Below the pieces are notes generated by a model. That model had not been told where the DNA came from. It made no database searches and saw only the letters and a program-made list of their open reading frames with translations. A DNA stretch of 64,000 nucleotides from Tomocerus qinae (lineage: Eukaryota > Arthropoda > Collembola > Entomobryomorpha > Tomoceridae): the NCBI GenBank assembly GCA_020055645.1, contig CM034546.1, positions 42,408,001 through 42,472,000 on the forward strand. Direction: 5' to 3'. The stretch's first letter is position 1, and the number at the start of each line of letters is the position of its first letter. Positions 1-12,050 of the stretch are shown here, piece after piece. Position numbers and translations under genes: made by a program.

Positions 1-465
1 GTTGTTATGGACACAAGCATTGAACTGATCCCAAAATGGTGTCCAATCTTGATATTCTCCAGAAAATGTGGGTAAATCAATCCTAGGAAGTTTGACTTCC
101 GCTGCATATTCCTGCTGGAAAATGATAGGTTGAGATCCCGATGAATGACTGCTACTGCACTGCTGCGGCTGCTGAATGACTTGTTTTTTCTTGATCAATT
201 GCATTAGCTTGATCTTCATAGCATCATAATTTTCTCCGAACTGATCGCTTTCAGCTTCGTGTAGATCCTGTTCTTCCTGATTTGCGCATGATAGAATGAT
301 TTCCACATGAATGTCTTCATATGTTGAACAAGCCTTTTCTAACCGTTGTAGTCTTATTTCGGCTGCTTCAATATCATACTGATTTTCGTCCAAATTGTCC
401 AAAAATGCTCTTATCCTTGTCAGAGTTCCTTTCAGTATTCCACGTTTTCTGATTAATGCTTCCAT
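1..465 (-). CDS. BEL/Pao retrotransposon Gag-Pol, N-terminal part (runs off window)
   Basis: An open minus-strand frame starts at an ATG at 465 and runs 155 codons off the left edge without a stop. Its first ~70 residues are a charged helical stretch. Next comes a glutamine/serine-rich linker, and then a segment reading LPRIDLPTFSGEY followed by WTPFWDQF. That pattern is the hallmark of the DUF1759 Gag region of BEL/Pao LTR retrotransposons. Protease, RT and integrase would lie outside the window. An LTR and primer-site region lie just upstream (to the right). The visible frame is intact, so this could be a young copy. Family assignment is from recognised motif order; activity cannot be judged from this fragment. 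Confidence 0.85.
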   Translation of the reverse strand, partial: MEALIRKRGILKGTLTRIRAFLDNLDENQYDIEAAEIRLQRLEKACSTYEDIHVEIILSCANQEEQDLHEAESDQFGENYDAMKIKLMQLIKKKQVIQQPQQCSSSHSSGSQPIIFQQEYAAEVKLPRIDLPTFSGEYQDWTPFWDQFNACVHNN

Positions 466-573
466 CTTTGAGGGAGTTACTGCTGTACTCGCTGTCACAG
501 AGATGGGTCCGAGAAAAAACTGCTGTTTTTCCTATAGGGTTGGTACCAGAATATCCGCAGAGAAGGACCAAAA

Positions 574-813
574 TGTTTGCTGCTGATGCAGAGGAAAAAG
601 GACTGTAGTTTTAACACAACAATAGTTTATTAGAACTCTTAAACTTGACAAATCATGGACAATTGACGAGAGGACGAATTTGACGTGTGACTCTTGGACT
701 GATTGTGACAAGAATGACTTCTATTTCTACTATTTATGAAAACTAACATCTAATCAAATAACAACGTTTGTTTGTACCTTATACTATTTTCATGTTACTT
801 AGCTACTAATACA
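574..813 (-). mobile_element. 5' LTR of the BEL/Pao element (right edge approximate)
   Basis: On the minus strand the LTR appears to end in ...CA at 575-574. It is followed at about 573-555 by TTTTGGTCCTTCTCTGCGG, the position and look of a BEL-type primer-binding region, and the Gag start lies about 90 bp further on. Inside are an AATAAA polyadenylation signal (complement of 626-634) and a TATA-like CATAAATAG (complement near 730-740). The outer edge is a guess based on a TGTA start near 813, where the LINE frame begins. The partner LTR is outside the window. Confidence 0.55.
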
Positions 814-817
814 TATA

Positions 818-2911
818 GCCCCAAACACTGTAGAAAAGCTTTTTGTAAAAGGTAGAGGTAGGGGGGGTCTGGCTTTGCTACTCAACAAGCAGAAAATTAA
901 TTTAATCAAAATATTTAGTAAATGTAACAACTGGATAATATGCGAAGTTAAATGTCTAGTTAGTAATTTAAAATTTATTCTTGGTACTGTATACATCCAA
1001 AATAATGAATATCATAATATAAGAATGAATGAACTCCAAAATTTACTAGAATCAATGAACTTAATGCATGGATATCCACTCTTTTTGGGAGGGGATTTTA
1101 ACGCTAGAATTGGTGACAATAATAATTTTAATCAATTCTTTTGTACTAAAATAGATTTCTCTAAAAGGAACTCACGTGACTTGGTAGTCAATAAATGTGG
1201 ACATAACTTACTTAAGATGCTCGAACAACAAAACCTAACTGTGATTAATGGCAGAACCGTAAGTGATAGGGAAGGTAACTTTAGCTTTGTTAATCACAAC
1301 GGGAAAAGTGTTATTGATCTCTTTATCACCAATGAAGCAGGATTATTGAACCTAATTGATTTTCAAGTGCTAAATGTTAATTATTCTTGTCATTTCCCGA
1401 TAGTTGCATACTTGGGCACCTCTACTGACAAACATATTACTCACAAAGGAGGAGAGAGCAAAATGCGCTGGAAACCGCAATTTAAGGAATCTTTCCAAAA
1501 TGAAATTAGTTTACTCGCTGAAGACTGCAAGGATTACAATTCACTGGCAAACTCCATTTCCAAAGCAGCTAGAAACTCAAAAATGATTGTCAGACAAAAA
1601 CCGTACCCTGATGCCCCTTGGTTCGATTCCGAATGTCGAAGGAAGCTGTGGAAATGCAGGAAATTGAACACAAAAGCGAAGAGATGTAATTGGACAGACG
1701 AAGCAAGGGACATCTATCTACAGGCCAAGCGAGAATATGTAAACCTTCGTAAGAAAAAAGCAAAGGATTTTTGGGACAAGATGTGTACCGACATTAATTC
1801 AATTCAAAATAGGCAAGATTTCTGGAGTGCCGCCAAGCGCTTACGTAGAAAACCGATCCACCCCAACCCTATCCAAAACGACGAATGGGTGCATTACTAC
1901 AAAAAGTTCAATCAAGAAGAGAAAGTTGATGAAACATTTTACGACTGTGGAAATCATATTCTCACGGGCCCACTTACTGTGAATGAAGTTATCAAATCTA
2001 TAAAAAAGATTAGAAATAAGAAGGCCCCAGGTCCGGACGAAATTCCCAACGAATTCCTCAAAAACCTACCAGCAATTATGATTGAGGCTATAACAGAAAT
2101 CTTCAATGAAATTATGGACAAAGAGCTGCCCCCGGCAGAATGGTCGAAGTCAATCACCGTAATGATCCATAAGAAAGGCCCATCTGATGACCCAGACAAC
2201 TACCGTCCAAATGCACTTTTGAACTCAATTCTGAAGCTTTTTACCCACATAATCAATTTCCGCCTAACAGAGTGGGCTGATGCATCGAATATCCTCCCTG
2301 AAGCACAAGGTGGCTTTAGGAAGGGAAGAGGATGTGAAGAACAAGTTTTTACTCTCTCAAGTGTTATTCAAATTGGCACGAGGAATTCAAAGAAAGTTTA
2401 CGGGTGCTTTATTGATTTCGCCCGCGCATTCCCTAGTATTTCACACACATTACTTTGGAAGAGATTATACGAAATCGGAGTTTCTGGAAAAATCATTCGG
2501 ATCCTAATGAAGCTGTACGGTAGTGCTGAAACAAAAATCAAACTGTCAGGAACTAAAGCCCTCTCCGATAGTATCCCTATTAATACAGGATTAATGCAAG
2601 GCGAGGTACTCTCGCCCTTGTTATTTAGCCTATATATTCACGACATCGAAAAAGTCCTAAAGGACAAACAGTGGAAAGGAATTGAAGTAAGTCCGGGCTT
2701 GCAACTTCACATTTTGCTCTTTGCCGATGACACCGTCACATTTTCAGATAATAAGGCGAGCCTACAGCGAAAGATAAGAACATTGGAGGCATACTTCAAA
2801 AACCTAAAATTGGAAGTAAATATTAAAAAAACAAAAGTAGTGATCTTCAGAAGAGGGGGACCACTAGAGAGAGAACTAAAATTCAGATACGAAGACAAGA
2901 CCATAGTTTGA
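818..2911 (+). mobile_element. LINE (non-LTR retrotransposon) ORF2 fragment: endonuclease + reverse transcriptase
   Basis: One uninterrupted frame runs from just after a stop at 815 to 2911, about 698 codons, with no convincing ATG start; the window track begins it at TTG 875. The N-terminal part is the end of an apurinic-type endonuclease (GDFNARIG, ~residue 73 counted from 875). The reverse transcriptase follows: KKAPGPDEIP (~381), the catalytic Asp block CFIDFARAF (~511), GLMQGEVLSPLLF, and the catalytic FADD (~615). RT motifs are intact. The start of the endonuclease is missing. The frame stops soon after the RT thumb region, so the usual C-terminal ~200-300 residues are gone. It is therefore truncated at both ends despite an intact core. 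Clade (jockey/I/CR1-like) not resolved. Confidence 0.9.
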
Positions 2912-3922
2912 ATTGTGATAGTAACCACTTTAGTTATTAATAGGGTTGTATATTGTCCGGACGAAATGAAAATTGTCCTGGATGAAATCAGTTTTGTCCA
3001 TGGATGAAATTAATTTCGTCCACTCTTATACTGAAAGAAATTAATTTTATCCAGGAAAAAATTCATTTTGTCCAGTTTTAACTCTCCATCCTATTTCATC
3101 CACCGCAACCAGTAGAAAGTGTCTAGGCTATGGAGATAGGCTATTTCGTACACAAAACGAAAAGTGGAGATAGGCTATTTAGTTCCTTAAGGGACGATAT
3201 GCAAACCGACTATTTCCCTGTCAATTTGTACTTGCCCATATTTCCTGAAACAAAATATTTGTATGCATGTTATTGGAATTTGTAATCGCCAGGTTGAAAG
3301 GTAACAAATAGCCAAGGCCATACCTATCGGACCAGCGAATAAAACTAGGTCGTCCAAAGAAACTGACACAAGCTCTAAAACGACAATAACTTTTTAGTTG
3401 CGGTCACGACATATAACAAATCGTCAAAAAAGTCTCTTCTCATTGGTGGATGGATTTACTTTCAGCCAATAGGATTACATATTTCTGTGATAAAAATTTT
3501 ATATCATTTCTATGAAGCACCCCAAGGGGGTATATTTATTTATTCATTGGTACCATGCTGCTCATTATACTCCGAATAGCTAAATACTCAATACATGCCA
3601 TTTTAATAGATGCACTTTATCCCTTTTATTTAAGACTAGTTTAAGACCATAACATACAAATAGTTCACACCTTAAAAGAATTTAAAATGACGAAATATTG
3701 CAAGTAATTTGTTCCTGTTAATTTCTAAATCACACAAATAAAAATGATGTACTTGCAAGGACTAAATATTTACATCATCAAAGCCACAATTTTGGGATGA
3801 TGGGTGGGCATCTAGACGCAGCAGAGGAACATGTTTGAAGGGACAATTTTGTCTTTGTACCATACATAGGTCCTTTACTTTCCATACTCTACCCCTCAGT
3901 TTTATATTACGTACCATACAAA
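2912..3922. other. Gene-free interval with degenerate short repeats
   Basis: No supportable gene. At 2950-3110 there are several imperfect copies of a ~20-25 bp unit built on (A)TTTTGTCCA / GGATGAAAT in both orientations. At 3130-3185 the phrase GGAGATAGGCTATTT occurs twice. The rest is AT-rich with only short chance frames. Confidence 0.5.
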
Positions 3923-3930
3923 TGTACGAC

Positions 3931-4753
3931 CAGGGTTGTGGGTCGGGTTTTTAATGGGTTGGGGTTTTTTGGGTTTTTTGGCAAAAAGCCCACCTCGCTT
4001 CACTTAAAAAACCCGGGGTTTTTTGGGTTTTTTACAAAACATGCTATAATGTACACTAAAGCTCTATCTATATAAGCAAAACATACTAACTTTGTCATAT
4101 TTCTATTTCAAAATAATGTAAACAAATGCATAATCAGGTGGAAACAAAATATTTAGCTTTTATACTTTATAAAATATACTTGCAATAATTCGTGTGAATA
4201 TATATAAACATCACGATCGTGATGTGATTATTTGTTTTATGTATATATTTTAATCGCCGTGAAGATATTGGTTTAATTACATAATTAACTTCTACTTACG
4301 AATTGCCAATGAATGCATGAGTGGTAACATTAATTATACTGAATTTTAATTAATCACTTACATATTTATTACTGTACTGCTTTAAGCTCCATATTAATGA
4401 AGGGATTTCTTAAAGTCATTTTAATCAGTAATATATAATAATACATAGTTTTTCACTAGTTATCAAATATATAGGTGCTCACGAAAAATACTTCGTGTTA
4501 ACTGTGCTAAAACATGTTAAAAATTAAATTTTATGCCTTAATTTTTGATTTTATAGACGTAAATACTGGTAGTTTTAGGATTTCATGGTTGTTGTTATTG
4601 TCAGCTGTAGTTTTCCTATATATACTATAGTATAGGCTTGTATTTATGCCTATAATTATATAAAAAACCCTTAAACCCAAAAAACCCTAAAAAACCCAAA
4701 AAACCCAGGGTCGAGGGTTTTTTCCTAAAAAACCCGGGTTTTTCGATACCTTG
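3931..4753. mobile_element. hAT-type MITE with G/T-rich ends (8-bp TSD TGTACGAC)
   Basis: The 823-bp element is bounded by perfect 8-bp direct repeats TGTACGAC at 3923-3930 and 4754-4761. It begins CAGGGTTG and ends ...ATACCTTG; the reverse complement starts CAAGGTAT, so the outermost bases form a short imperfect hAT-like terminal inverted repeat. Inside each end are opposite-strand runs of (GGG)TTTTTT units, so the ends can fold on each other. The core is very AT-rich and non-coding. A related left end sits at about 15760-15810. Length and TSD size fit a non-autonomous hAT element. Confidence 0.8.
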
Positions 4754-4818
4754 TGTACGACTGTTCGATGAAATTTCTTGCCATACAAAAATTCGCAGCT
4801 CTTATAAAATATGTAAAA

Positions 4819-5030
4819 TCAGCTTTTGTCTCCTCGAGTATTTTCTTTCTTCTTTTGAGTAGCTTTAAGATTTTCTATAAGCCAAACAAAATATTTTATG
4901 ACAATTTGCATTTAATAACCATGGAAATTATAAATTGTCAGATTACCATGTTACCAAAAATAATGGATTATTAATTTAATTACACAATTGCAAAAGGTAA
5001 CTTACCAAATATTATCTTCTCGATAATAAT
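4819..5030 (-). pseudogene. Duplicated 3' end of an nrf-6-like acyltransferase gene
   Basis: This segment matches the last two exons of the complete gene at 6895-10257. The final exon (4874-4819) ends in the same GGAGAYAAAAGCTGA as the intact gene. It carries one 3-bp insertion, so the reading frame is kept and the peptide ends in KS-stop in both. The intron in between is recognisable. The penultimate exon ends with EKIIFG before a GTAAGT donor at 5005-5000, exactly as in the intact gene. Homology is lost upstream of about 5030, where a short GTTCCCC-palindrome repeat begins. I read it as the surviving tail of a broken paralogue. Confidence 0.75.
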
Positions 5031-5036
5031 CGATTT

Positions 5037-5121
5037 AGTTCCCCAGGGGAACTCCCATTTGGAGACCATTTTTTGGTAAAAAATATTCTTATAGTTCCCC
5101 ACATGGGGAATTATTATGATA
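5037..5121. repeat. Short inverted-repeat element, AGTTCCCCA ends
   Basis: An ~85-bp stretch has AGTTCCCCA at its left end and TGGGGAACT at its right end, plus internal TTCCCCAGGGGAA and TTCCCCACATGGGGAA palindromes. It abuts the point where the nrf-6-like pseudogene homology stops. Probably a tiny MITE remnant; no target duplication confirmed. Confidence 0.4.
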
Positions 5122-5229
5122 TGGGGAACTGTATTTCGAATGGCAAATTAAAAAACTTCAATGTCAAAGTTTTATATTATTTCAAAACAAAATTAAATTT
5201 TAAATATAGTGAATGAGCATATTAGTAGG

Positions 5230-5331
5230 AATTTATTTAGATTTCAACGTCGTCGTCAGAGGATAGGGATACGTCCATAGGTTCGGTTAAATCAACGTCC
5301 ATTTCTTCGTCATCATCGTCATTCTACTTTA
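5230..5331 (-). pseudogene. Possible relic: acidic C-terminal tail of an unidentified protein
   Basis: The minus strand reads a short strongly acidic tail (NDDDDEEMDVDLTEPMDVSL, then SSDDDVEI and a stop at about 5231-5233). The stop is followed at once by AATAAA. Composition and the adjacent polyadenylation signal suggest the last exon of some gene or transposon protein. No upstream coding sequence could be linked, so this is weak. Confidence 0.25.
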
Positions 5332-5718
5332 CAAACTTTACCAATTTTTAGCCTTTTTTATCATCACAGTGGTAAAAATGCATTTAATGGTAAAAATGGT
5401 AAATTATAGTGAATACTTCAGCAGAGATTCACAAACGACACATTAAAATAAGTTTTCATGCTCTATTTTCTCTAAAATAATTCTAATTAAGATTTATATT
5501 TGAATGTTCACTGAAGTAGTGAAACAGTCGTTTAAACGACATTATTCGCTTGGTATACAAACAACTTTCATTTAATTAGAAAAAGTACTCCTTTAATTAA
5601 AATTAATTATTTAATAAGTTAGTAAGGATGTCTTTGTCCCAATTAGTTGAACCTTTCTTGGATTAATTCATAGATTAAACTTTCGCAAGTAAGAAAAAAC
5701 ATTATTCTTTCTTACTTA

Positions 5719-5894
5719 AGATGTACAGAATTAATATACTGCAAGGGGTGGGTTGTGGTTTCGTAAACATGCGGCGAAGCCCTAAGCTCCTCTTTTCATC
5801 CAATGACATGTGATACGGGGCACTGCGGAAGCCAATCAAAACAGATACGGACCAAAAAATTGATTACCTTGTTATAACATTGTTCTGTACATCT
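5719..5894. mobile_element. TA-flanked MITE (AGATGTACAG ends), copy 1
   Basis: The 176-bp unit starts AGATGTACAGAA and ends TTCTGTACATCT, with TA on both sides. A second copy in opposite orientation lies at 41493-41660, and a fragment at about 42127-42240. All three also share the flanking ATGGATA..TTTTCCATACGTTTAGTCTATGG segment, so the MITE may sit inside a larger repeat. The TA target and short inverted ends fit a Tc1/mariner-type non-autonomous element. No coding content. Confidence 0.6.
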
Positions 5895-6439
5895 TATAAT
5901 ATGGATATTTTTCCATACGTTTAGTCTATGGGATTAATTAACACACAATAAGTTGAGCAGTCAATTTAAAACAACAATCGTCAGTGCAACGGTATTTTAT
6001 TCAAAACTCTGTACGTAATTTAAATAAAAATATTTTTAACCATTTCTTACCATTTATATCATTTACCACTAATGTTTAATGTGGTGGTAATAACTTTAAA
6101 TACCATTAAAAACCACTTACCAATCATAGAGGGGTGTGAGGTCAGACTTCCAAGAATCGGAAGATCCGAGGCAAGTAGACCCGACCTGGTTCACTCTACT
6201 GTCTCATGTGTATTCTATTAGCTCGTTTGTGGGAGAGATGTGAAGGTAAATGCTAAATGACTGAAGATAACTCTGGGATACGAGTGGTTTGTTAGCGAGG
6301 ATAGATATTTATTGTATTCGTATCGTAGTTGGGAGAGATCGAATGGTGAGAGGAAATAATAGAAGAGGATTAGTAGTTGACTCGGAGGTAGAACAGAGAC
6401 TGGTTGTCCGAGGAGGATGTGTGGAATAATATGGAATGT

Positions 6440-6612
6440 CAAGCACGTATTTAGTAGGGGGGAGCAGCGCCTCCCCTAAATCTGAGAAAAAAAAATTTTT
6501 TTCTCAAAAATGGCCAAACATTACAAAATTTTTTCGCGCTTCGCGCGAATATGTCTTATTTTTGATATAATTTTTGTTTCCACCCCCCTTGAACAAATTT
6601 CTAGCTACGTGC
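6440..6612. repeat. Short dispersed repeat with ACGTA ends and a CGCG hairpin
   Basis: Left end CAAGCACGTATTTAGTAGGGG and right end ...CTAGCTACGTGCCTG form imperfect inverted termini. The interior holds a long A/T tract pair and the palindromic CGCGCTTCGCGCG at 6535-6547. A diverged relative lies near 58745-58900. No matching 8-bp target duplication was found, so the class is uncertain (hAT-like by its ends). Confidence 0.45.
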
Positions 6613-6894
6613 CTGGTCGTGGTCATTGGACCGGATTATGATAACTGTGCCATCTCAAGGATTTATGGAGGAATCATTTTAATGGTGAAATGTAACTGAA
6701 ATATACTTAAAATTATGCGTTTAAGGTACTAGACTATCAGGTCATAATTACCATATACATAATATTATCTCTATATGTATCATCGTTAGTTCTAGTGAAA
6801 GTTTGGAACTTATAAAATGTATTATGCAACCGAATCACGTAATATATAGTTGTACAATACTGAATTTTTTGGACTTATGTTTGGTTATGGAAAA

Positions 6895-9800
6895 TCAGCT
6901 TTTATCTCCTAGAGTTTCTTTCCCCATTTGAGCAGCCTTAAGGCTTCCTATAAATTAAATAAAATATTTTATGACAACTTGCATCCATAGATAATAATAA
7001 TTGAAACTATGCAGTTTCAGGTTACCAAAAATAATGGATTATTATGTCAACATTGCAATTGCAACAACTTACCAAAGATTATCTTTTCCAGTTGCATGAA
7101 CGGAGCTTCCATTGTCATTGAGCAAATAAATCCAACAAAGTAAGAAGTAACCATATGGGCAAAGAATATATTCATCTATAAAAATATAGGATATTGTTAA
7201 ACAAAATACAATATTATGATATAAATTATTACATATATTACAATATTTTACAATTTTCAAAGTTAATATCGAAACTAGAATATAAAAATACTTACGGCTG
7301 AATAAAAGTCATAATTTATGCTTTGACGATATCTCAAATGAAAGAGGAATTGTAACTGCAGGGAAACTAGAAAGACACAATAACCCAATCGGGATAATGG
7401 AACGAATCCTTTCCAACTAAGGAATTTATTGACATATCCTCCATAGCCCCGAGAACAGGCAAAGATCAACCAAGAAATGCACAGCCCCCACACAAGTCGA
7501 TGAAATCCAGAGAAAAAAGCTCCTTCGACTTTAGGAATCTCGTAGTTTGGGTCAAAATAATGGTAGGTACCGAAAACAATTGCAAGGGCCGATCCAGTAG
7601 CAGTAAGCCAACCAATAATTAAAAATGGCCGTGAAAGTTTTGAAAAGCTTGGCTTTTTGTACAGTATGAATCCTAACCAGATTCCTACAACATAAGGTGT
7701 TCCTCTCATCCAAGGAGCCATGTACGCATCACGAGCAAATGTACCTCCTCTAGTACTGTGGAAAATATAAAATTAAATAATATTGAATGAGGAGACCTTT
7801 CAGCTTGCTTGTTGTAATATATCGTTTGTATTTTCTTACTCAGTAAATGGGATAGGAATCGGCTTAAAATCTTCCACGTAAGTAATGACACAAGGAATAA
7901 TGACTGACACGAGGGTGACGAAAACCATGAGTGGAATTCCAAACTTTTTCTTTCTCCACAAAGGGTAAATGAGAAAGGGAGAAACGAGGAAGAACATCAT
8001 GTCCGTTGATAAGTACCAAGATTGTCCATGGCACTAAATTATTTATTATTCCATTATTTAACTAAATTATTTATTCACTTGAAAAATTCTTATCTTTTGT
8101 AATATTGACGTACTTTAAATGCAAATTAGAAAATCTTACTGGTAAATCCATAGGATCTTCTTCTGGGTAGTACCTGGCCACTGAGTTAATATACAGCAGG
8201 TTTTTCCACCAGTTCTTTCTACAAATGCCGGCCAGAATATCCATAACATACCAAGAAGGCCCAGAAGAAAGATGAGTAATTAATGTCGTACAAAATCCCA
8301 AAATGAGAGCATAAGATGGAGTTAATCTATTCAAAATTAGAAAATTATGTTATTTGTTACGAAGAATGTTATTCATGTAATTTAGTATTCCCATTTTTAT
8401 TACCTAATATACCGACTAAGGTACATTAAAGGAATGTCCAGTTTTCCTTTAGTTTTGTCTAAGGTTTTCAAAACAGTGTAAGATACTAGGAATCCCCCAA
8501 CCGTGAAGAATGTATCAACAACAATGTTAGCATTGAGAATCATCATGATCAAGGCACTTTTCTCGTGTATCTAAAATATATGTTATTCATTTGTTAAACC
8601 ACAGCAATTAAATATGTAAATAATAAACTCATAGAATTTGTCATTTTTTACCTTATACATTTCTAGATTGTTCCACAAAGGTTGATTTGCATACATGAAG
8701 AATGTGTGGCCCATGATAACCCAAGAAGTGCTGAAAAATTTGATTCCATGAAGACACCCAAGACCATCGGAAGATTTCTGGTCTGTATTCCACCATTTTT
8801 TTGTATTCGTGTACAGGGAGAACGACATTAAGATTCTTAACAAAATTCCTACGGAACAAATCACAAAAAACGTTTAATTAATTTCCTAGTTTCATTTTTT
8901 TATTATTAAGAAATACATAGATGTGGTTTTACTCGGATTCGAAATGGAAGTTCCTTCTTTACTTCCTAAGCGAATGTCCACGGCTGTTCCCATTAAAACC
9001 AGTATGCCAAGAAAGGACAAAACCGATCTACAATTACGATAATAAAATCAAAAAGATTGGATTATTTTTAAAAATTGTTTATTACATACGATTTTTCCTT
9101 AATTTCATTCAAAGTTACCAAATTCTACTTACATCATTGCATAATCTCCAGCAGTGAAATGTCTTTCTCCAGTGTCACAATTTACTGTCAAAGGAACGAA
9201 TGTATCATTTAAATCACTCAGTTGGAAAGCATTTGTAAGGAGCTGTTTGATATCTGTATCTGTACATGATGACGGCAAGCAAGATCCAAATGCAGGGAAC
9301 AATGGATAGTCGGTAACCAACGACTGTTGTATTATTGCCTTAGTTTACAAATAAATATTACTTAAAATTGTGCATGAATTTTAAGTAATAAACATTTTTA
9401 GTAAGCATGAGTTCGTGTACGAATGAAATCTAAATCCTAAAATATGCATAATGTGGTGTAGCACTAAATTACTATATCGTATGAATAAAAGTTAATCGTA
9501 TGGCTTTTATCTTTTAACCAGTTAAATTCTTTGAATATAAAATTGACTTACAATTATATCTTCTATTGACCCTGCTTTTCGAGAATTGCCTGAAATAATA
9601 TACGCTTTAGACGATGGATATGCTGAATTTGAAGTAGTATCTTTAGTGTTGAAATTAGGAATGATATAATTGTAGCAATATTTCCCATGAATAGACTGCT
9701 CATTAATATCTTTCCAACGAATACCTAGACACTCATCATAATCTCCCAAGGCTTGTATGTGGCCACTCAAAATTCCCTCAGGAATTTTCCCCCAAGCGTC

Positions 9801-10257
9801 TACCACTGCAAGTACAAAATAATTAATCAGTAAATTATTTTACATTTTCAATCTTCTAATACCTTACAATTATAAGTAATGCTAATAAAAATAGTAAATA
9901 GACTTTTAGTAGTATAAGTAGTAATTTCTCACTCTGTAAAGCCCAAGTTTCTGCATTGAGAATATTATTAAAATTGGGACCAATCTGTTTCAGGACTGCT
10001 TTAGTGTGTCTCGAGCAGGATATGCTCACAGATTCGAACAATTCACTTTCGATATCAAAATCTGGTTCAAATAAATACATTGAAGATACTTGCTCCTGTA
10101 GTAGCTTAACATAGGACGGATTAAATTTGTGTGTCAATTCGATTTTTGTTTCTGAAATAATTTCCTGCCTATTTACATTACTCTCGATATTCAGTCTGTA
10201 ACTAAATGTTAACCTCAACAATGATACAAAAACCATTAAAGTTAAGTGCAAAAGCAT
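6895..10257 (-). CDS. nrf-6-like: NRF-6-like (nose resistant to fluoxetine) integral-membrane acyltransferase
   Basis: Eleven exons on the minus strand join in phase: 10257-9933, 9805-9552, 9323-9133, 9027-8933, 8848-8652, 8570-8404, 8326-8140, 8033-7840, 7755-7296, 7175-7073 and 6947-6895. All use GT-AG introns and give 741 residues plus TGA. A signal peptide comes first, then the extracellular NRF domain (SISCSRHTKAVLKQIGPNF, ALQ-M-VDAWGKIPEGIL, YCYNYIIP, GSCLPSSC). The acyltransferase-3 region follows, with about ten membrane segments: DGLGCLHGIKFFSTSWVIMG with the conserved His in GHTFF, NANIVVDTFFTVGGFLVSY, WWKNLLYIN, CHGQSWYLSTDMMFF, and EAPFMQLEKIIFG near the end. The family (nematode NRF-6, insect Drop-dead-type proteins) is linked to lipid transport or acylation across epithelia. 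Substrate unknown. No breaks seen. Confidence 0.93.
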
Positions 10258-10344
10258 TCTGGCTTAAAATGTTTATAATACAATAATAAATGGTTTAAAA
10301 ATTATCAATGTTTTTAATATAAAATAAATGGAATTTTTACTTTG

Positions 10345-12050
10345 CCTAGAAATTCTTTAAAATTATTAATTAAACGCTCTTTTCACTTGAGTCTCGTAAT
10401 TGGGATTGAGTCAGAATTAACAGTCCTTTTATAGGTGAAGATCGAAATTGGCAGCCTTCAACCCAATAACCGACAAAGTAAAGGCCGATTTAAAAACAAT
10501 GTGGAACGGATTGAAAATGAAAGCACGTGCTAAAGAGCGTTGTACTTTGCAAATAACATTATTACCTACATGTTTATGCATTCTGAATATTTGGCGTTGT
10601 TTTTAATTACGATCTGCTTTGTAGCAAATATATGGAGTAAAGTCATCATTAATGCTTAATCAACCTTATCAGTCAAACATACGAATTATAACCATGATAT
10701 GGCACAATGACTTATTAAAACGCATTTTAATTTTATTATTTCACACTTTCATGCAAGTAGGCCATTGAGCGATAAAGTTACATGTATTATTTTGTAATTA
10801 TCGTATCTGTCGGTTGAAGTTGCCGAGCTGTTATAAAGATAGTGCGATTCGGAGTCCAGAATGGATTGTACTTTGAATTGTGGTGACAAATAATGATAAA
10901 TGATTAATGGGTTGATGAATCCAACTTTAACTTGAAATTCCTTTATACTGTGTCCAGATTCTTGTTTGCTTCTGAATGACAAACAGTATATATACAAAAT
11001 AGACCACTTTTTACAACATTCTACCATCACAGTGGTAAAAATTTACTTATTGGCAAACTATGCATTCATTTAATGGTAATAATGGCAAATTATTACAATT
11101 TATCGTTACAAGTACACACAAAGCATATTTAAATAAGTAATTTAAATATTTAGGAAAAGTTCTATGCAAAATTAGTATTGAAATCTGTTGTTACCGAACG
11201 TTAACATTAATTTTATATTAAACGACATTTCGGTATCATTTGTGACAATATGATGTTGTCATTAATGAACTTTAATAATGTAACACTCATGTAGTCAATA
11301 TTTATGATCAAAAACTCCGAATTCTAAAATCCAGCAAGTAAAACTACCATTTCGAATTAATTTTTTTTGTCATTACTACTTTTAGGTTACTTCAGAAACC
11401 TTTAATCGCGTATCGCTGCATGGGAGACTATCATTTCCGTTGATTTTTTACTGGTCCCGAAATCTTAGTTTACACAAACACCTAGCCACGTCATTTTTAG
11501 ATCTAGTTTTGGACACAATTCCGCTGATAAACAGAATGGCATGAAAACTAATCGCTTGTTACAACCAGTTACACTTTTGGCAATGTAATAAACATAATGT
11601 TAAGTAATGTATGTTAACTGTTAACCTTTAAATACCCACATGCATTGGCCGGAGTGCATTACATCACGCGTGACATGGATTTGTGGAATCATTTTAACAA
11701 GGTAAAAGCTAACGTATAATCAATATACGTAATAAAATCATGCTTTGAAAGTACTAGACCACCTAGTCATTATTACAATAACCATATTATCATTCATTAT
11801 CTACATTAAGGTTTTTATGTATTATCGTTGGTATCAATGACCGATTGGATCATTGACTGACTGTGTATCCTTTAGTCTAACCATAATCACGTAATATATT
11901 TAAACCCATATTGAAATTATGCGTCCACTTTATTTAAGTACTCATGTTTACGGAAACATTTTGAAGTTGAATTACATATTACTACTTTGGGGAAAATAAA
12001 CGTAGCAATGAATTTCATTTCAAGGCCATGTAAGTAAGTAGAAATTAATA
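10345..12050. repeat. Long duplicated block, copy 1 (paired with 13800-15340)
   Basis: Ordered stretches of clear similarity to 13800-15340 run through this block: the promoter end, CATGTTTATGCATTCTGAATA, ACGATCTGCTTTGTAGCAAA, and TTACGGAAACATTTT near 11950. A repeat (11026-~11300, starting ATCACAGTGGTAAAAAT, also seen near 5363) is present in this copy only. A minus-strand frame at 11030-10749 and its counterpart at 14403-14221 keep partly similar peptides (SIKEFQV.. versus KVKEIQV..), so a decayed exon is possible but unproven. Confidence 0.6.
10425..10433 (-). promoter_or_regulatory. TATA box of the nrf-6-like gene
   Basis: The minus strand reads CCTATAAAAGGACTG here, a consensus TATA box about 170 bp upstream of the ATG at 10257. 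This promoter neighbourhood was copied to about 13800-13930, where a TATATATATAGG-like stretch survives but no acyltransferase exon follows. Confidence 0.6.
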
